A stretch of 14,340 nucleotides of DNA from Chloroflexota bacterium (GCA_016190405.1 JACPQO010000236.1:1-14340), one strand, 5' to 3'. Shown: positions 1 to 6,927, numbered from the stretch's first letter. Numbers and translations are program-made. Notes: generated by a model from the sequence alone, not told the origin.

Positions 1-285
1 GCCGAAGGTGACGGCGGGATTGATGTGCCCGCCGGAGATCTTGGCCGTCGCGGCTACCAGGGTGGCGATGGCTAGGCCGTGGGCCAGGGCGATGGCGGCC
101 AGGGCGGCGGGGTCACTTGCCGGCGACGACTTCAGCACGCCCGTGACCATCACGACGGTGCCGGCGCCCACGAAGACGAACAGCAGGGTGGCGATGAACT
201 CGGCGATGACGGCGCGCAAGGTCCTGACACCCAGGTCCTCCGCAGTCAGGCCCAGCGACCTGGCCGATAGCTCGAACTGAGCCAT
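1..285 (-). CDS. MIP-family aquaporin / glycerol facilitator, N-terminal part (cut by window edge)
   Basis: Reading the minus strand from ATG at 285 gives 95 open codons up to the window edge. After a short cytoplasmic N-terminus, residues about 23-47 form a hydrophobic helix ([15 protein letters not shown]), and a second hydrophobic stretch covers 61-81. The fragment ends in [12 protein letters not shown], which contains the first NPA box of the family (N89-P90-A91) with the usual preceding H and following V. Members form tetrameric membrane channels for water or small neutral solutes; the selectivity residues lie outside the window. A purine-rich Shine-Dalgarno (AAGGGGGAG) precedes the ATG by a few bases and supports the start. 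No partner gene is visible. Confidence 0.9.
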   Translation of the reverse strand, partial: MAQFELSARSLGLTAEDLGVRTLRAVIAEFIATLLFVFVGAGTVVMVTGVLKSSPASDPAALAAIALAHGLAIATLVAATAKISGGHINPAVTFG

Positions 286-385
286 GATAGCTCCCCCTTT
301 TGCCTGCCAGAGCCGGTTGAGGTCAGCGCCAGCGTAGGGGGGCAACCGCTGAGATGTCAATACGTCTCGGCTTTTGGCGGAGGCC
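286..385. other. Short intergenic gap upstream of the aquaporin gene
   Basis: Apart from the aquaporin Shine-Dalgarno, this 100-base gap shows no gene, strong hairpin or convincing promoter hexamers. Confidence 0.5.
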
Positions 386-1930
386 CTACGAACGCGGCTG
401 CCAGGCGGGCTGCATGCCCTCCGCCAGCAGCGTCAGCTTGGAGCCGTCCATGTCGACGGCCCAGATGTAGCCGGCGCTGGCGAAGGCCAGGTGCCCGCCG
501 CCGGAGGCCACGCTGACGAACGAGGCCGGGATGGTGGGGATGAGCGTCGTTTCGCCCGTGGTCACGTCGGCGATCCAGACGCCGTTGCGGCCGGCCCCGA
601 ACTCCCAGTGGTAGATCAGGAAGCGTCCGTCGGGGCTCCAATCGCTGGCGCCGTCCTCGTAGGAGCCGCAGCGGCCGCCGAAGCCCCCCGGCGGCGGCAA
701 CTGGAAGCAGGCGCCCGTCCTCTCCTCGGCAACGTTGTAGACGGCGTACCCTTCGCACCTTGGGCCCGTCCAGCGGAGCGCGATGCTGAGGCCGTCAGGC
801 GACCAACTGGGGTTGCTGAACCAGCCCAGCCCATCGTCGTAGGGTATGAGCAGGCGCCCGTTGGCCCCGTCGCTGTCCACCAGGCGCAGGCCGTCGCCGG
901 CGCAGTCGTACTGCACCTCTATCGCCTGCCCCTCCTGGAGGACTTGGCCTTGATAGCTGAAGCAGACGAAGGCCAACTGGCTGCCGTCAGGGCTAAAGTG
1001 GGGCGGCTGCATGTAGCAACCAGGGGGCCCCAGGACTACGTCCTGGCCCGTGTCGAGACGGCGGAGGCGCGGCTCGGCCCCCTCGTCCATGCAGCCGATC
1101 CCGTCGAAGACGCCCAGATAGGACAGGGCAGCCCCGTCCGGCGACCACTCGGCAGCCATGCCGGGGAACTCAGCGATCACCTGCCCGGAGAGGTCAACGA
1201 TGCGGGTGAGGTGGGAGGCGCCGCCCTCGGCGCTCCAGCTTCCGTCAGTGTAGGAAAGCCGGTCGCCGGAAGGCGACCAAGCCAGATAGTGGAAGTAGTG
1301 GTTGTCGCCGGGCCTGGGTACCAGCGAACGCGCCTCGCTGCCGTCGGCGCGCATCAGCCAGATGCCGCCATCGCGGCCGAGGTAGGCGATGAGGCCGGCG
1401 TCGGCCAGTTCGGGCCGTTGGGGCCAGGGGAAGCCGCCCGCGTGGTGGAAGACCAGCCAGTCCTCAGCGGCCCAACCCTGGCCCAGGATGCGCCACCACC
1501 AATGGCCATCGGCGAAGACCGGCGCGGGCTGGCCCGCGGTCCCATCCATGAGCCGCCCCACGAAGCCGTCGGGCAGGCAGTTCAGCACCACGACCTCCGG
1601 GTCGGGCCCAGCCAGCCCCGGCTGCATACGCACGTTGAGGCAGGAGCCGGTGCCGCTGACCTGGACCCAATCGCCGGGCTTCAGCGGTCCCTCGTGGGGC
1701 GGGGGTGCAGGCGTGGGCGACGGCCAGGGGGCAGGCGGCGGCAGTAACGGCTCGGGCGTCGGCTCAGCGGATGGCGCCGGAAGGTCGCTCGCCACAGGCG
1801 AGACGGACGGGCTCGGCGAGGGCTCGGCGTCAGCCTGGCTGGACGACGGTGAGGGCGAGGCGGTTGAGGGAACGCCGCTGACCAGCACGAGGGCCGCGAC
1901 CGGGAGGGCCAGCCAGGCGAGCCGCCGCAT
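386..1930 (-). CDS. Secreted protein: Pro/Ser-rich linker, SH3-like domain and TolB-type beta-propeller
   Basis: 514 residues. Residues 1-24 look like a Sec signal peptide (RR, then [17 protein letters not shown]) without a lipobox cysteine. Residues 25-80 are a low-complexity Pro/Ser/Ala/Glu linker. Residues 83-162 resemble a bacterial SH3 domain ([13 protein letters not shown], then W-rich [10 protein letters not shown]). From about 178 to the end there are TolB/PD40-type blades with repeated WSPDG-like cores: WSPSG at 218, WSPDG at 262, FSPDG at 312, WSPDG at 376 and WSPDG at 431, plus a terminal AWQPRS. Paired cysteines fit an extracytoplasmic location. Such propellers usually bind peptides or glycans, and the SH3-like module may bind cell wall; the ligand is unknown. 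Start: ATG with AGGTGA six bases upstream. It appears to be a single-gene unit. Confidence 0.8.
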   Translation of the reverse strand: MRRLAWLALPVAALVLVSGVPSTASPSPSSSQADAEPSPSPSVSPVASDLPAPSAEPTPEPLLPPPAPWPSPTPAPPPHEGPLKPGDWVQVSGTGSCLNVRMQPGLAGPDPEVVVLNCLPDGFVGRLMDGTAGQPAPVFADGHWWWRILGQGWAAEDWLVFHHAGGFPWPQRPELADAGLIAYLGRDGGIWLMRADGSEARSLVPRPGDNHYFHYLAWSPSGDRLSYTDGSWSAEGGASHLTRIVDLSGQVIAEFPGMAAEWSPDGAALSYLGVFDGIGCMDEGAEPRLRRLDTGQDVVLGPPGCYMQPPHFSPDGSQLAFVCFSYQGQVLQEGQAIEVQYDCAGDGLRLVDSDGANGRLLIPYDDGLGWFSNPSWSPDGLSIALRWTGPRCEGYAVYNVAEERTGACFQLPPPGGFGGRCGSYEDGASDWSPDGRFLIYHWEFGAGRNGVWIADVTTGETTLIPTIPASFVSVASGGGHLAFASAGYIWAVDMDGSKLTLLAEGMQPAWQPRS

Positions 1931-2029
1931 TTCTCATCACCTAACAACATAAGCGCGGCAGGGCGACCGGAGATACGGCCTGGAGGCCTCTTTTTCGGGC
2001 GAGAGGTGCTTGTGTGGTCATCTGGGCTC

Positions 2030-2051
2030 ACCCTTCGACTACGCTCAGGGT
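2030..2051. repeat. Dispersed stem-loop repeat, copy 1 (stem ACCCT/AGGGT)
   Basis: ACCCT at 2030-2034 pairs with AGGGT at 2047-2051 around a 12-base loop, TCGACTACGCTC. The loop belongs to the same TCGA...CTC family as three other hairpins in the window, while the stem bases differ. Confidence 0.6.
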
Positions 2052-2078
2052 TCGCAACAGAGTTGGAACGCCGATTCA

Positions 2079-2099
2079 GCCCTTCGACAAGCTCAGGGC
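2079..2099. repeat. Dispersed stem-loop repeat, copy 2 (stem GCCCT/AGGGC)
   Basis: GCCCT at 2079-2083 pairs with AGGGC at 2095-2099 around the 11-base loop TCGACAAGCTC. It is followed by GAACGG. It is related to copy 1 by loop sequence and to the hairpins at 5844-5922. Confidence 0.65.
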
Positions 2100-2204
2100 G
2101 AACGGATCACGATACTTCCGATCATCATTGGCCATCGCATCAAGGACACCTAAGGCTTCGTTCTGCCTCCGGTGGCACGCGGTCCGCCGGCGCTCCGCCG
2201 CGGC

Positions 2205-2235
2205 GCTTTAAAGCACCCCCGCCTGAAGGCGGGGG
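2205..2235 (-). terminator. Perfect G/C hairpin next to a GCTTTAAAGC palindrome; possible terminator of the xdhC-like gene
   Basis: CCCCCGCCT (2216-2224) and AGGCGGGGG (2227-2235) form a perfect 9-bp stem with a 2-base loop. Beside it lies the 10-base palindrome GCTTTAAAGC (2205-2214). It sits 22 bases past the stop codon of the minus-strand xdhC-like gene. It lacks a T-run in that direction, so it may be a mobile hairpin repeat rather than a true intrinsic terminator. Confidence 0.4.
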
Positions 2236-2257
2236 CATCGTCGCCACCCCGTCCCCC

Positions 2258-3136
2258 TCAGTCGTCGTCGCGTGCCGGCACCCGTTCGGCGGGCGCTACG
2301 CCGCGGCGGGCCTTCTTCGCCTCGCGCATGGGGCGGCCGGAGCCGCCGCGCCGCACCTGGATGACCTCTGCCATGATGGCCACGGCGATCTCCTCCGGCG
2401 TCTCGGCGCCGATGTCCAGGCCGATCGGCGTGTGGACGCGGGCCACCGCCTCGCGGTCGACGCCCTCATCGATCAGGTGCTGGAGGACAGCCCCCACGCG
2501 GCGGCGGGAGCCGATCATCCCCACGTAGACCGCCGAGGAGCCGACCACCTGGCGCAGGCTCACCTCGTCGTGCTTGTGGCCACGGGTAACGCAGACGACG
2601 TAGGTGTTGGCATCGATGGGGAAATCGCGCAGCGCCTCCACGAAGTCGCCGCAGATGACGCGCTCCGCCTCCGGGAAGCGGTCGCGGTTGGCGTAGTCGG
2701 GCCGATCGTCCACCACGGCCACCGAGAAGCCGCACAGGTCGCCGATGGCGGCCAGGGCCTTGCCGATGTGCCCGCCGCCCACGATGAGGAGGGTGGCCGG
2801 ACGCTCGTGGACCTCCAGCATCATCTGGTACGCGGGCTGTGGCTCGCCGCCCGAGGCGGACTGCCGGCTGAGCCGCGATCCGTCGGGCGCCAGGTGGAGG
2901 GAGTAGACGCCGTGGCGCCGGAAGGCATCCGGGGCCTCTGCCTTCAGAGCGGCGTCGAGGCGCCCTCCGTCCAGCTCGCCCAAGGCGGAGCCGTCGGGCC
3001 GCACCAGCATCTTGTCGCCGACCGTCGCCAGCGGGTCCGGCGGCGCCGCCACCACGGTGGCCACCAGCACGGGCGGCCCTCCCTCCAGGGCGGCCATGAT
3101 CTCGGCTGTGATACGAGACGACATTTCGACGCTCAT
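2258..3136 (-). CDS. XdhC/CoxI-family molybdoenzyme accessory protein
   Basis: 292 residues from the chosen ATG. An N-terminal XdhC_CoxI region (about 10-70, LVATVV...KMLVRPDG) is followed by a C-terminal Rossmann domain: VGGGHIG at 119-125, VVDDRPDYANRDRFP, VTRGHKHDE, GMIGSRRR at 206-213, and the family signature IGLDIGAETPEEIA at 238-251. Family members mature the molybdenum cofactor and insert it into xanthine or CO dehydrogenase-type enzymes; no such enzyme lies in the window. The usual GGGC/GGGA-E segment is altered to DGGRLD. Start choice: upstream in-frame ATGs at 3145 and 3223 are unlikely because 3145 overlaps a TATAAT box and 3223 lies in a short tandem repeat. ATG 3136 or 3124 fits; neither has a Shine-Dalgarno. 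Confidence 0.85.
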   Translation of the reverse strand: MSVEMSSRITAEIMAALEGGPPVLVATVVAAPPDPLATVGDKMLVRPDGSALGELDGGRLDAALKAEAPDAFRRHGVYSLHLAPDGSRLSRQSASGGEPQPAYQMMLEVHERPATLLIVGGGHIGKALAAIGDLCGFSVAVVDDRPDYANRDRFPEAERVICGDFVEALRDFPIDANTYVVCVTRGHKHDEVSLRQVVGSSAVYVGMIGSRRRVGAVLQHLIDEGVDREAVARVHTPIGLDIGAETPEEIAVAIMAEVIQVRRGGSGRPMREAKKARRGVAPAERVPARDDD

Positions 3137-3149
3137 GCACCGCATTATA
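3137..3149 (-). promoter_or_regulatory. -10 box for the xdhC-like gene, probably giving a leaderless mRNA
   Basis: A perfect TATAAT (minus strand, 3149 to 3144) is followed after seven bases by the ATG at 3136. Transcription would start at or within a base or two of that ATG. No good -35 hexamer is visible. Confidence 0.5.
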
Positions 3150-3192
3150 GCGCCAGCATTTGTGACGGAGCCGCCCAGAGGCTTAGCGCGGC

Positions 3193-3221
3193 CTTGTTCC
3201 CTGTTCCTTGCACCTTGTTCC
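3193..3221. repeat. Short degenerate tandem repeat (CTTGTTCC units)
   Basis: CTTGTTCC, CTGTTCC and CTTGTTCC units lie between the xdhC-like and YchF-like genes. A cleaner array of similar units (CCTGTTCC) occurs at 13202-13253. Confidence 0.5.
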
Positions 3222-3232
3222 ACGCCGTGGCG

Positions 3233-4309
3233 TCACACGTGGAACAGGATGTGCAGCACGTCGCCGTCCTGGACGGCGTACCCCTTCCCCTCCGTGCGCA
3301 GGGCGCCGTGCTTCTTCGCCTCGGCCAGGGAGCCCATCTCCATCAGCTTCTCCCAGGCGATCGCCTCGGCCCGGATGAAGCCGCGCTCCATATCGGTGTG
3401 GATGCGGCCGGCGGCCTGGAGGGCGGTGGTGCCGGCGGGCACCGGCCAGGCCCGGCACTCCTCGCCCACCGGCGTGTAGAAGGTGACCAGCCCCAGGACT
3501 TCCTGGGCCAGCCGCAGGACGCGCTGGGCCGGGGTGTCGCCGCCCTCCAGCTCGCGCCGGAACTCGGCCGCGTCCTCCGGCGACAGTTCGGCCAGCTCCG
3601 CCTCCAGCCTGGCGCACATGGCCGCGGCGGCCAGCCTCGCATCGCCGTAACGCGCCCGCAGGTCGGCTTCGATGGCAGCCGCGCCGGCGGCGTCGCTCTC
3701 GTCGATGTTCAGCAGGACCAGCAGCGGCTTCAGGGAGAGCAGCCCGTAGTTGGCCAGGCCCTTCAGGTCATCGGCGCTCCAGCTCTGCTCGCGCAGCGGC
3801 CGGTCCGACTCCAGGTGCTGGCGCACGCGCTGGAGCAGGTGCTGCTCCCGCTCGCCGGCCTCGCGCTCCCCCGGCCGGGCCGAACGGACGGTGATGTCCA
3901 GCTTCTCCAGACGCCGCTCCACGATGCCCAGGACGTGCAGGAGCAGCTCCGCCTCGAAGGCGGCGATGTCGCGGTGGGGGTCGACGCTCCCCTGGGGATG
4001 CGGCACATCGTCGCGGTGGAAGGCGCGCACCACGTGGATGAGGGCGTCGGCGCGGGCCAGCGACTCGGCGGCCTCACCCGAGGGGGCGGCGCCGCGCTCA
4101 AAGATGGGCGGCAGGTCGTGCAGGCGGAGCTCGGCGGCGGTGACCTTCTTGGCCCCCACCAGCGCCGCCAGCTTCTCCAGCCGCTCGTCGGGGATCCTTA
4201 CGACGCCCAGGCGTTCGCCGCGCGTCGCCGCCTGGCCGTGGCCGGCGGTGAGGGCGTTGAAAACACTGGTCCTGCCGCACAGGGCTAGACCGACGATGGC
4301 CAGGTCCAA
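3233..4309 (-). CDS. YchF/OLA1-family (DUF933) protein with degenerate nucleotide-binding motifs
   Basis: 358 residues, near the family's usual length of about 360. The C-terminal TGS domain (about 275-357) is well conserved: TFYTP, RAWPVPAGTTA, AAGRIHTDMERGFIRAE, and GYAVQDGDVLHILF. The N-terminal G domain keeps IVGL...FNALTAG and NIDE (201-204, equivalent to the NxxE that gives YchF its ATP preference). The P-loop reads GLALCGRTS (7-15), with arginine where the catalytic lysine is expected. The G3 segment, normally DIAGLVKGAS, reads HDLPPIFERG (64-73). It is therefore either a specialised paralogue or an ATPase-dead form. TTG 4309 is the only start: a stop lies four codons upstream, and the N-terminus MDLAIVG aligns with MKIGIVG of true YchF. 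There is no strong Shine-Dalgarno. Confidence 0.82.
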   Translation of the reverse strand: MDLAIVGLALCGRTSVFNALTAGHGQAATRGERLGVVRIPDERLEKLAALVGAKKVTAAELRLHDLPPIFERGAAPSGEAAESLARADALIHVVRAFHRDDVPHPQGSVDPHRDIAAFEAELLLHVLGIVERRLEKLDITVRSARPGEREAGEREQHLLQRVRQHLESDRPLREQSWSADDLKGLANYGLLSLKPLLVLLNIDESDAAGAAAIEADLRARYGDARLAAAAMCARLEAELAELSPEDAAEFRRELEGGDTPAQRVLRLAQEVLGLVTFYTPVGEECRAWPVPAGTTALQAAGRIHTDMERGFIRAEAIAWEKLMEMGSLAEAKKHGALRTEGKGYAVQDGDVLHILFHV

Positions 4310-4427
4310 GGCAGATGCCTATCTGCCGACGAGGAGGCCGGAGCTGACATCAGCGCTGGGCGGCCCCTCGCCAGCAGCCCCAGCGTAAGAGGCGCGGCCT
4401 CGCTGGTCAAGGCGGCCCAGCGACCGC

Positions 4428-4469
4428 ACTGACCGGTCGGTATTCTTTCGGCATCGCTGCCGCTATAAT
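4428..4469 (+). promoter_or_regulatory. Promoter region of the P450 gene with operator-like palindrome
   Basis: TATAAT at 4464-4469 is a consensus -10 box about 48 bases before the P450 ATG. No good -35 hexamer is present. Where it should lie, a 14-base inverted repeat with one mismatched pair (ACTGACCGGTCGGT, 4428-4441) centres on GACCGGTC. This placement would suit a regulator binding site; that role is inference. Confidence 0.45.
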
Positions 4470-4487
4470 ATGTTGCGTTAGTCTAAA

Positions 4488-4511
4488 GGTTGCCCTTGCG
4501 CAACCGGGAGG
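4488..4511 (+). promoter_or_regulatory. 5'-UTR hairpin and Shine-Dalgarno of the P450 gene
   Basis: GGTTGC (4488-4493) and GCAACC (4500-4505) form a perfect 6-bp stem with a 6-base loop, directly abutting GGGAGG (4506-4511). That strong Shine-Dalgarno is six bases before ATG 4518 and fixes the start. The hairpin borders the ribosome site and could modulate initiation. Confidence 0.5.
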
Positions 4512-4517
4512 CGGGCC

Positions 4518-5750
4518 ATGGTCACTGTACAGTTCAACCCCTTGGCGCCGGAGGTACACGCCAACCCCTATCCCCTGTACCGCCGCATGCGCGAGGAAGA
4601 CCCCATCCACTGGAGCGAGATGATGGAATCCTGGATCCTGACCCGCTACCAGGACGTCGTGTTCGTCTTGACCGACCCCCGCTTCTCGGCCGACCGCCGC
4701 CAGGCGCGCAACCGCTTCGCCCAGATGGCCCAGCAGCAGGACCAGGAGTTCGGCCCGCTGGGGCGGACCCAGACGATGCTCGGCGCCGACCCGCCGCTGC
4801 ACACCCGTCTGCGCCGTCTGGTCAGCAAGGCGTTCACCCCCCGCGCCGTGGAGAACCTGCGGCCCCGCATCCAGGAGATCGTGGACGAACTGCTGGAGCC
4901 CTGCCAGCGCTCCGGCCACCTGGAGATCATTCATGACCTGGCCTATCCGCTGCCGGTCATCGTCATCGCCGAGATGCTGGGGGTCGCACCGGAGCACCGG
5001 GCCGAGTTCAAGCGCTGGTCCGGCGACCTGGTGGCGACCCTGGGCGGGCCCTTCACGCCGCCGGAGGTGCTGGCCCGCGCCCGCCAGAGCATTGGCGAGC
5101 TGGCCGAGTACCTGCGCCGCGTCATCGCCGAGCGCCGCCGCCAGCCCCGCAGCGACCTCATCAGCGGCCTCATCGCCGCCGAAGAGCAGGGCCAGGTGTT
5201 GAGCGAGGACGAGATCCTGGCCAGCGCCACGCTGCTCCTGGTGGCCGGCAACGAGACCACCACCAACCTCATCGGCACCGGCATGCTGGCCCTACTGCGC
5301 AACCCCGACCAGCTCCGCCGCCTGCAGGAAGACCCCTCCCTGGGCCAGCCGGCCGTCGAGGAACTGCTGCGCTATGCCGGCCCCGTGCACGCCACGGCCA
5401 GAGTGGCCAAAGAGGCCCTGGAGATCGGCGGCCGTGCCGTAAACGAAGGTCAGGTGGTCATGACGATCCTGGGGGCGGCCAACCGCGACCCGGCGCAGTT
5501 CCCGGACCCCGACACCCTGGACATCGCCCGCAGCCCCAACGAGCACGTGGCCTTCGGCGACGGCATCCACTTCTGCCTGGGAGCGCCTCTGGCCCGCGCC
5601 GAGGCCCAGACCGCCATTGGCACCCTGCTGCAACGTCTCCCCAACCTGCGCCTGGAGGTGGCGGAGCCGGAATGGGGTGGCACGTTCGTCATCCGCGGCG
5701 TCAAGGGCCTGCCGGTGAGTTTCTCTAGCCCGCCAGATCGCCGCGTCTGA
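4518..5750 (+). CDS. Cytochrome P450 (soluble bacterial class)
   Basis: 410 residues, typical for soluble bacterial P450s, with no membrane anchor. Visible signatures: FNPLAPEVHANPYPLYRRMR at the N-terminus; DPPLHTRLRRLVSKAFTPR (92-110, C-helix contact with heme propionate); I-helix AGNETTTN (243-250, oxygen activation); ExxR as EELLR (E282, R285); and heme loop FGDGIHFCLG with axial cysteine C353, followed by APLARAE. It would mono-oxygenate a substrate using electrons from a ferredoxin and reductase, neither of which is encoded here. The substrate cannot be deduced. It is the only complete plus-strand gene in the window and lies divergent from the YchF-like gene. Start supported by GGGAGG six bases upstream. 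Confidence 0.95.
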   Translation: MVTVQFNPLAPEVHANPYPLYRRMREEDPIHWSEMMESWILTRYQDVVFVLTDPRFSADRRQARNRFAQMAQQQDQEFGPLGRTQTMLGADPPLHTRLRRLVSKAFTPRAVENLRPRIQEIVDELLEPCQRSGHLEIIHDLAYPLPVIVIAEMLGVAPEHRAEFKRWSGDLVATLGGPFTPPEVLARARQSIGELAEYLRRVIAERRRQPRSDLISGLIAAEEQGQVLSEDEILASATLLLVAGNETTTNLIGTGMLALLRNPDQLRRLQEDPSLGQPAVEELLRYAGPVHATARVAKEALEIGGRAVNEGQVVMTILGAANRDPAQFPDPDTLDIARSPNEHVAFGDGIHFCLGAPLARAEAQTAIGTLLQRLPNLRLEVAEPEWGGTFVIRGVKGLPVSFSSPPDRRV

Positions 5751-5843
5751 AGCAATGTCGGCCGGAACGCGCGTCAAAGAGACGCGGTCAGGCCCGGCGC
5801 GCACGGCGATGGGCTCCGTGGCCGGCGGTCGCGGGCATCTCCA

Positions 5844-5878
5844 CCCGCTCGTGGTGAGGCTCTCGAACCATGAGCGGG
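5844..5878. repeat. Dispersed stem-loop repeat, copy 3
   Basis: CCCGCTCGTGGT (5844-5855) pairs with ACCATGAGCGGG (5867-5878) over 12 positions, one being a G-T. The 11-base loop is GAGGCTCTCGA. It is inverted relative to the hairpin at 5890-5922. Confidence 0.75.
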
Positions 5879-5889
5879 AAGTTGTGGCT

Positions 5890-5922
5890 CCGCTCGTCCT
5901 TCGAGAGCCTCAGGACGAGCGG
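5890..5922. repeat. Dispersed stem-loop repeat, copy 4, inverted relative to copy 3
   Basis: CCGCTCGTCCT (5890-5900) pairs perfectly with AGGACGAGCGG (5912-5922). The 11-base loop TCGAGAGCCTC is the exact reverse complement of the loop of copy 3. Confidence 0.75.
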
Positions 5923-5974
5923 GAATGGCCTCGTTGTGCTGCGTGAAGGCAGCCTGCTAACCCCCCATCACCCC

Positions 5975-6022
5975 CCTGAAAGCAATGCCGCCCGAGATGC
6001 TCTCTCAGGCGGCATTTTCAGG
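5975..6022. terminator. Long stem-loop between convergent genes, probable bidirectional terminator
   Basis: CCTGAA (5975-5980) and AATGCCGCC (5984-5992) pair with GGCGGCATT (6008-6016) and TTCAGG (6017-6022), leaving a 3-base bulge and a 15-base loop. It lies between the P450 gene and the endonuclease III-like gene, which face each other. T-runs are short (TTTT at 6015-6018), so efficiency is uncertain. Confidence 0.5.
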
Positions 6023-6034
6023 CCCTAAAAAGCA

Positions 6035-6067
6035 TCACAGGAAAGCCTGCCGGGGACCTTCCTGTGA
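6035..6067. terminator. Second hairpin in the convergent gap
   Basis: TCACAGGAA (6035-6043) and TTCCTGTGA (6059-6067) form a perfect 9-bp stem with a 15-base loop. It lies 12 bases past the previous stem-loop. It may back up termination; no poly-T follows. Confidence 0.4.
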
Positions 6068-6099
6068 CGAGCCCAAAAGGGAGGGTTTGGGACCAAAAG

Positions 6100-6187
6100 T
6101 ATAGACGCGTTTCAGCGCCTGGCGTTACAACCGGTTATCGCTACCTCCGCCGCTATTCCCCATCTCGCATATATAGACGCGCCTCAG
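6100..6187. repeat. Pair of 16-base near-direct repeats (TATAGACGCG core)
   Basis: TATAGACGCGTTTCAG at 6100-6115 and TATAGACGCGCCTCAG at 6172-6187 match at 14 of 16 positions, 72 bases apart. The second copy ends 12 bases before the endonuclease III-like stop codon. No function is apparent. Confidence 0.4.
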
Positions 6188-6199
6188 ACCCGATCCGTT

Positions 6200-6883
6200 T
6201 CACTGCGCCGGCGCGCCGGTGCGCGAGCGGCCCGTCGGGCAAATCGACAGCAACGGGCATCCGCCACAGCGCGGTTCCCGACGGCAGACATCCTTGCCGT
6301 GACGGACGATCAGGGCGTGGTACTCGTTGAACAGCGGCGCGGCCGCCGGTAGCGCGTCCATGAACAGCCGCTGCCAGGCGTCGTAGGTATCGCGATCGGG
6401 CGTCAGCCCCAGGCGGGCGAACAGCCGCCGCGTATAGGCGTCGACGACGAAGACGGGCTGCCCGGCCGCGTACAGCAGGATCGAGTCCGCCGTCTCCGGG
6501 CCGATGCCGTGGGTGGCCAGCAGCAGCGGCCGCAGCTCCGCGGCGCGGGCGGCCAGCAGCCTGTCGAGATCGCCGCCGAAGCGGTCGAACAGCAGGGACA
6601 CGAACGCCCGGAGCTTGCGCGCCTTAGCGTTGAAGTAGCCGCTGGGATAGACGAGCCGCGCCAGCCCGTCTTCGCGCAGGCGGCGCAGCCCCTGTGGCGA
6701 CAGGGCGCCCGCTGCTTTCAGGTTGGCGATAGCCTTCTCCACGTTGGGCCAGGCCGCCGACTGCGTAAGGACCGCCCCCACGATCACCTCGAAGGGCGAC
6801 TCGCCCGGCCACCAGTGCTGCGGCCCGTAGGCCGCGTACAGGCGCTCGTAGACGTCCATCAGGCGGTCCTTCAATCCGGACAT
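6200..6883 (-). CDS. Endonuclease III-like HhH-GPD DNA glycosylase with Fe-S cluster
   Basis: 227 residues from ATG 6883 (MSGLKDRLMDVYERLYAAYG). It has the HhH-GPD fold: FEVIVGAVLTQSAAWPNVEKA near the N-terminus, the helix-hairpin-helix HGIGPETADSILLYA (125-139), and the catalytic aspartate in VVDAYTRR (D148). Four cysteines at 200, 206, 209 and 215 form a C-x5-C-x2-C-x5-C cluster motif. In E. coli endonuclease III the HhH carries a catalytic lysine (GVGRKTAN); here that position is glutamate (GIGPETAD). This suggests a monofunctional glycosylase of the endonuclease III-related branch rather than a lyase. It would excise damaged bases in base-excision repair. Another in-frame ATG lies at 6925, but 6883 matches family starts better. 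Neither has a strong Shine-Dalgarno. Confidence 0.88.
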   Translation of the reverse strand: MSGLKDRLMDVYERLYAAYGPQHWWPGESPFEVIVGAVLTQSAAWPNVEKAIANLKAAGALSPQGLRRLREDGLARLVYPSGYFNAKARKLRAFVSLLFDRFGGDLDRLLAARAAELRPLLLATHGIGPETADSILLYAAGQPVFVVDAYTRRLFARLGLTPDRDTYDAWQRLFMDALPAAAPLFNEYHALIVRHGKDVCRREPRCGGCPLLSICPTGRSRTGAPAQ

Positions 6884-6927
6884 CTCAGGTCCCACGCGGG
6901 GCGGCGGGCGGCGTACCCCCATCACCG

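Larger units (their letters stand above)
1931..2257. other. Repeat-bearing intergenic region between the propeller and xdhC-like genes
   Basis: About 330 bases without a credible gene. It holds two stem-loop repeats (2030-2051, 2079-2099) and a compact G/C-rich hairpin (2216-2235), described separately. The Shine-Dalgarno of the propeller gene lies at its left edge. Confidence 0.7.
5751..6199. other. Repeat- and hairpin-rich convergent intergenic region
   Basis: About 450 bases between the P450 stop and the endonuclease III-like stop. Short ORFs here are not convincing. It contains an inverted pair of hairpins (5844-5922), a long stem-loop (5975-6022), another hairpin (6035-6067), a small CCCAAA/TTTGGG stem (6072-6091) and a 16-base near-direct repeat (6100-6115, 6172-6187). 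Confidence 0.7.

Noticed and set aside
374..1747. 457-codon plus-strand open frame
   Set aside because: Antisense to the signal-peptide/propeller gene, whose WSPDG repeats and Shine-Dalgarno make it the real gene.
3137..3223. 29-residue N-terminal extension of the xdhC-like protein
   Set aside because: It is encoded by a short tandem repeat and the probable promoter, and has no match to the family N-terminus.
2006..4288. 760-codon plus-strand open frame
   Set aside because: It runs antisense through the xdhC-like and YchF-like genes, both of which show clear family motifs. Its translation is low-complexity Gln/His/Gly-rich without recognisable domains, as expected for a high-G+C shadow frame.
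5975..6067. Riboswitch or structured RNA between the P450 and endonuclease III-like genes
   Set aside because: The hairpins lie downstream of both genes rather than in a 5' leader, and no known riboswitch core motif is recognisable; termination is the simpler explanation.
5755..6330. Short plus-strand open frames of 63 and 88 codons in the convergent gap
   Set aside because: The first runs through the paired hairpin repeats, the second into the antisense of the endonuclease III-like gene; neither has a Shine-Dalgarno or domain signal.
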